From Tamarix chinensis (lineage: Eukaryota > Streptophyta > Magnoliopsida > Caryophyllales > Tamaricaceae): a stretch of DNA of 64,000 bases. The notes beneath the pieces were generated by a model. That model saw only the letters and a program-made list of their open reading frames with translations. It did no database searches and was not told the DNA's origin. A program made the translations under genes and the position numbers. The DNA lies in assembly GCA_030549775.1 (NCBI GenBank), contig CM060180.1:84557672-84621671 (forward strand), written 5' to 3'. How positions within the stretch are numbered: the first letter of the stretch is position 1; each line of letters begins with the position of its first letter. Positions 59,617 through 64,000 of this stretch are shown here, piece by piece.

Positions 59617-60630
59617 CATGAAGGGCCAATCAAAATCATTAAGGAGGTTAATGGTGAACTTACGAAAAAGACAAGGGATTAGCTTAAGATGTAAGAAAGA
59701 AGAGTCTTACTCTCAATGATAAAGCCATCATGATTCCTCATTGTGAGCTTGATGAAAGGAAATACCACTACATCCAATCATTCTCAACTACAAATGAAAT
59801 ATGGGAGAAGCTCATCCTCACCTTTGATCAGATAAAGAAAGTGATGGATGAAAGAATCACTCTTCAGACTAGAGAGTGGGAAATATTTAGAATGAAGCAA
59901 TATGAAAGCATCAAAAACCTAAGCATTATCTTCACTTCCATTTTAAAATATCATAGGGGATTGGGGAAATAAATCACCAATGAAGAGGAAGTAAGAACAA
60001 TCTTACAAGGTATTATGAAAGAATGGAGCAAAAGAAGACCACAATTAAAGAAGAAAAGGATTAAAGAAGAATGATAATTAAAGGGCTCTTTAAAAAAAAT
60101 TCATGGTTCATTAGTAAGAAAAGGAATATTGATTAGATGAAAGAAAAAAGAATTCCCAAAAACTAAAAGCCTCCTCTTCCTCTAGATAATAAGATACAGA
60201 TAAAGGTATAGGTGAAAAAGAAGTTTATGAAGGAGAAGAGGAACCACCCATGAATGATGAAGAAGTTACCTTCACAATAACTCAATTTAAAAGGTTCCTA
60301 TGATCCAAAGGAAATATAAATGGAAGACTTTCCTAAAGTAACACAAGGAGGCCTAAAGAAGCTAACACGGATGATAAGATCAAATCTCACTACTATGGAA
60401 AATGTAGGGATGTAATCCATGACTACTATGAGTTTAAAAATGAAATGCCTAAACAAATGGTGAGGAAAAAAGGGAATAAAAACAAAATCATTTAGCAGAA
60501 GTGAAGGTGATCCCTTAGATAAAGAGGAAGAAGTTTCCAACCTTTTTTCATGGCCCTAGGAGAAGAATCATCAGCCCACAACTTATTCACAAGCTTTGAT
60601 GATCAAGATGACATTGATGAGGTATAATCT
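59617..60630 (+). pseudogene. gag pseudogene of the Ty1/copia element
   Basis: 59730-59972 is an 80-codon open piece with TTNEIWEKLILTFDQIKKV and LQTREWEIFRMKQYESI, the UBN2/gag-polypeptide fold of copia elements. Further on, a zinc-knuckle-like segment (60390-60440, SHYYGKCRDVIHDYYEFK) aligns to a CCHC motif but has lost all the expected Cys and His ligands. A FMALGEE-type segment follows near 60550. 60713-60904 continues with a coiled-coil-like C-terminal piece. Several stops. Confidence 0.75.
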
Positions 60631-61269
60631 AATTTATTGTAGTCATATGATGACTTTTTATGTGTCTTTCATATTCATTACATGATAATAATAGACTAAG
60701 GAAAATGAAAAAATGAAGAAGTTACTTGATAGCTTAAATGAAAAACACACTCTTACATTAAATGTTCTTATTGAATCTCATATGCATTATGTTAAAATTG
60801 AGTTACAAAATAACATAATTGAATTCAATGAACATAAGGAATGTATTTGTTTTGTTCATAAGGTTAAGATAGATCAAATTCAATCCAAAATATTTGACTT
60901 ATAAAACAAATGTGATTAATTTTTAACGATTAAATATACCTTCACAAAGGGTGAAGAAGGATCAAATATGTTTTTAGGTGTTTAATGGTACTATAAGGAC
61001 TGTGAGCTAATAGGCTACAAAAGTAAGAAGTTAATTAAATGCCAAACAATAAATAATATCTTTCTAAGAGTTGCTAAACCTCATAAATTTAATGTTACTC
61101 CTATTTCATGTATTTATACTATGTGTGGAAAAAGTGGAATTCATTTACAATGTGCAGCCATGCAAAAACAAATTCACCTCTGCACAAAAGAAGAGAATTT
61201 GTGCAATATTTGTGTTAATTTTGATCATGTTTCCTCATTAGGTAATTTTATAAAAACTTCCATAATGAT

Positions 61270-62345
61270 TTCAAAATTCAAGTATATGTGGGTACCTTAG
61301 GGGTCCATACTGCATGAATTGAACACTAACCTAGTAAGGGCCATTAAAATGGTACATAAAATATATATTTGTGCATGTAGGTGTGGTTGAAAGCTAATAC
61401 AAGAAGCCATAAATGGTTCCTAGAATGTGGATTCTCATCACACACGACGAGTGATCAAACCATGTTCTCTAAGACGACTCTATATAATGGTGGAAGCGTA
61501 AGCTTTTGAGACAAATCAAAAGGAAAGATCATTAGTGTTGGAAGCATTAGTATCAGTACCTCTAAACCATTCACCAATGATTTTTATCTAGTTAAGGTTC
61601 TTAAGAATAATTTAATTCGCATTAGCCAACTATGTGAAATAGGATTTCAAGTAAAATTTTCAAATACATAGTGGATTATTTCAAACGGAGTAGATAAATT
61701 TAAACTTTTTGTAATTCCATGCATCAACAATGTGGAAATGTTTGATGTTAAATCAATAAAATTGTACAATGCATGTTTACGTGTAATTAATAATGATGTA
61801 TGGTTATGGAATAAAAACATTAATATGGTAGTATAGACTTATCGAACAAACATGCTATGAAAGAACTAGTACATGATCTTCCAAACTATAGCATTGCAAA
61901 AGATCGATTATGTGATGCATGTTAATAAGGAAAACAAAATAGGGTTACCTTTACAACAAAAAATGTTATGACCATATTATAACCACCTGAATTGTTGCAC
62001 ATGAGTCTATTTTGGCCCACTAGGACATGTAGCATGGCTTGTTATAGGTATGCACTAGCCATTATAGATGATTACCCACGTTATACGTGGATATTGATTT
62101 ATTGTAAAAAGGATGGTGTTGTGAATGCTTTTCTTTTTCTCGCTAAGAAAATTGAAGTTGAAAGAGGAACTATGATCCATGCTATAAAGAGGGATCAGGG
62201 AAAGGAGGTAAGAATGCCATCATCATGGAATCCTATGATTAAAATGGTAATTCTTTTACTATTCAACTCTAAAAACACAACAAAAAAGTATTGTGAAAAG
62301 GAAAAAGAGAGCCTTAGAGGAAGTTTCAAGAACCAGGCTATGTGA
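61270..62345 (+). pseudogene. protease and integrase remnants of the Ty1/copia element
   Basis: 61385-61450 reads KWFLECGFSSHTT where copia proteases have a DSGCSRHMT-type active site, so the catalytic Asp is Glu. A GAG-pre-integrase segment (61590-61640, NNLIRISQLCEIGF) follows. The integrase core (61992-62345) keeps YALAIIDDYPRYTWI and a RDQGKE block with its Asp, but the first core Asp (HIDLFGP-type motif) is Ser. The frame ends early at 62343. Confidence 0.75.
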
Positions 62346-62979
62346 CTCTAAGCTTTCAAAATACTTTTAGGCCAAAGCCAATGTTGTCACAAAATATATA
62401 ATGAATAGAGTAATCATACAAGCTATTATGAAAAAGACACCCTATGAGCCCTACAATTGTAAGAAATGAAATGTGAGTTATTTGAAAACAAATAGTTACA
62501 AATTCTTAATCTTTACAAATGAGATAAACAATATGAGTAAGTTTGACTCCAAAGTGAGTGAAGATTTCTTCATTAGAAACTCTTTACATAGTAAAGCTTA
62601 CCAAATCATCAAAAAATTAATAATATTAGTTCAAGAATCCATATATTAAGCTTTTGATAATCTTACTCTAGTGAGCTGAAAACTTAAGAGGAAGAAGTTG
62701 GCCCTTCAATCTAAGTTAAAAGCTTGCTAGAAAATGAAAACATGCTAATCATAGAAGAAGAGAAATGTGAATATCCTCAAATCAATCAAGAAGAGGACAA
62801 AGTGAGAGAGGACCATTGTACAACATGGAGAAATGCATTTGACATCCTCAGGAGCTCATCATTGCTGATCCAATGAGAGGATTAGAATAAGATCCTTAGT
62901 AGAAAATATTTACAATCATTCGGCATTTCTATCTCAAATAGAATGTAAGTCTCATCTAGAAGCCATGTATAATGAAAAT

Positions 62980-64000
62980 TAGATCATGGTAATATAAGAT
63001 GAACTTAAAAATTTTGGGAGAAAAAAAGTTTGGGAATTAGTCACGTTGCCTCCAAATAAACACATCATTGAGTCTAAATGGGTCTTTAGAAAAAGATAGA
63101 TGAGGGTATAATTGATGTTTAAAACAAATCCTAATGGTTTCCAAATGATACAACCAAAAGGAAGGCATTGCTTTCAAGAAAAATAGCTAGACTCAAGGAT
63201 ATACATATGCTTATTGCATTTGCATAATCCATTTGTTTTATGTTATATCAAATGGATGTCAATAGTGCTTACCTTAATGGTTTTTATAAAGAATATGTAT
63301 ATGTTAATCAACAACCCATATTTTGAAATGACTCAAAACCTTACCTTGTTCAGAATACTAACAAGGCACCTTAATGTTTAAAATAAGCTCCTAGAGCTTG
63401 GTATGAAATTTGAGAAATTTCTATTTGAAAGTAGTAGAATTGATATGACTTTTAAAAAAAAAATACTTACTACTTGTATTAATATATGTGGATGATATAA
63501 TATTTGGTGCCAATAATGATTCTGTGTGCTAGGAATTTTTTATTTTTCATGTGTTGTAAGCTAAAAATTAGCATGATGGGTTAGTTGACCTACTTCCTAT
63601 AACTTCAAATAAAGAAATAAAATTATGGAATATTTTTTAACCAATAAAAGTACAAAAGATAACTACTCAAGAAGTTTGAAATGAACAAATGCAAATCTTC
63701 TACTTCGCATATGACCACTACAACAAAGTTGGACATAATTGAAAAAGGTAAATTAGTTTATGAAAAATGATATTAAATTATGATTGGATCACTTCTTGAT
63801 CATATAGCATCTAATTATGAATCATGTCTAGTGTATGCTTTTGTGATAGGTTTCATTGTAATCTCAAGTAATCTCACATGATCGTGGTAAAGATAATCCT
63901 TAGGTATCTAATAGGAAAAAATAAACTAAGCTTATTTTACCGTAATGATACTCTTCTACACATATTAGGATATTCTAAGGCTAATTTTATGGGATATGAA
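62980..64000 (+). pseudogene. reverse transcriptase and start of RNase H of the Ty1/copia element
   Basis: Many stops, but landmarks remain: LNGSLEK-like text near 63075, a SNGCQ block near 63250 (DVKSAFLNG in relatives), and an uninterrupted YVDDIIFGA with the catalytic Asp pair at 63485-63496. 63650-63740 resembles the MLKKFGM linker. 63780-63830 (MIGSLLDHIAS) marks the start of the RNase H-side region. It continues beyond the window. Confidence 0.75.

Larger units (their letters stand above)
57765..64000 (+). mobile_element. SIRE/Maximus-like Ty1/copia retrotransposon, 3' truncated by the window edge
   Basis: 5' LTR to 59396, a primer-site remnant at 59399, gag (about 59617-60630), protease/integrase (61270-62350) and reverse transcriptase/RNase H (62980-64000), in copia order (integrase before RT). 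Reading-frame wording is closest to the SIRE/Maximus lineage. Stops and frameshifts are frequent, so the element is dead. The 3' LTR lies outside the window. Confidence 0.8.

Overview
This window is plant nuclear heterochromatin made almost entirely of nested transposable elements. I see no host protein gene, rRNA or tRNA gene. The lineages (an Athila-like Ty3/gypsy element, a chromovirus-like Ty3/gypsy element, a SIRE/Maximus-like Ty1/copia element and CACTA elements with a Ulp1-type protease) are typical of flowering plants. AT-rich bulk sequence and C-to-T decay at a primer-binding site fit an old, methylated, probably pericentromeric region. I cannot name the species.

Layout, left to right. 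(1) 1-2371: 3' end of a CACTA element (CACTA-1, + strand) with a decayed Ulp1-type gene. (2) 3376-11743: a minus-strand LTR of about 3.2 kb (LTR-G), split by a giant LTR of about 5.15 kb (LTR-A). (3) 11744-14101 and 24301-25885: plus-strand remnants of the LTR-G family (LTR-H), split by giant LTR-E (14102-24300), itself split by giant LTR-B (17635-22675). (4) 25886-52901: a further, tandemly duplicated LTR of that family (LTR-I), followed by a degenerate primer-binding site and the ruined gag-pol of a chromovirus-like element (52902 to about 57760). (5) Inside LTR-I sits a whole Athila-like element (26209-52002; 5-bp duplication GTGGT; about 10.2 kb without its insertions). (6) Inside the Athila integrase gene sits CACTA-2 (32154-42778), and inside CACTA-2 sits giant LTR-C (32750-37959). 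The Athila 3' LTR is split by giant LTR-D (46494-51475). (7) A fragment of the giant LTR (LTR-F, 54001-56279) lies in the chromovirus gag, flanked by a direct duplication of about 165 bp. (8) From about 57765 to the end: a degenerate Ty1/copia element.

The most interesting content is the giant LTR family: five copies of about 5 kb with TG...CA-type ends, unusually long (about 17-20 bp) imperfect inverted termini, no coding region, and 5-bp target-site duplications (exact for B, C and D, 4 of 5 for E, ambiguous for A). They look like solo LTRs of an element with exceptionally long LTRs, a trait known from the Tat/Ogre lineage, although no internal region is present to prove it. They carry tandem-repeat modules and stem-loops whose arms covary between copies. 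The nesting gives a relative chronology: LTR-I, then Athila, then CACTA-2, then LTR-C. LTR-B and LTR-C look the most alike and are probably among the youngest insertions.
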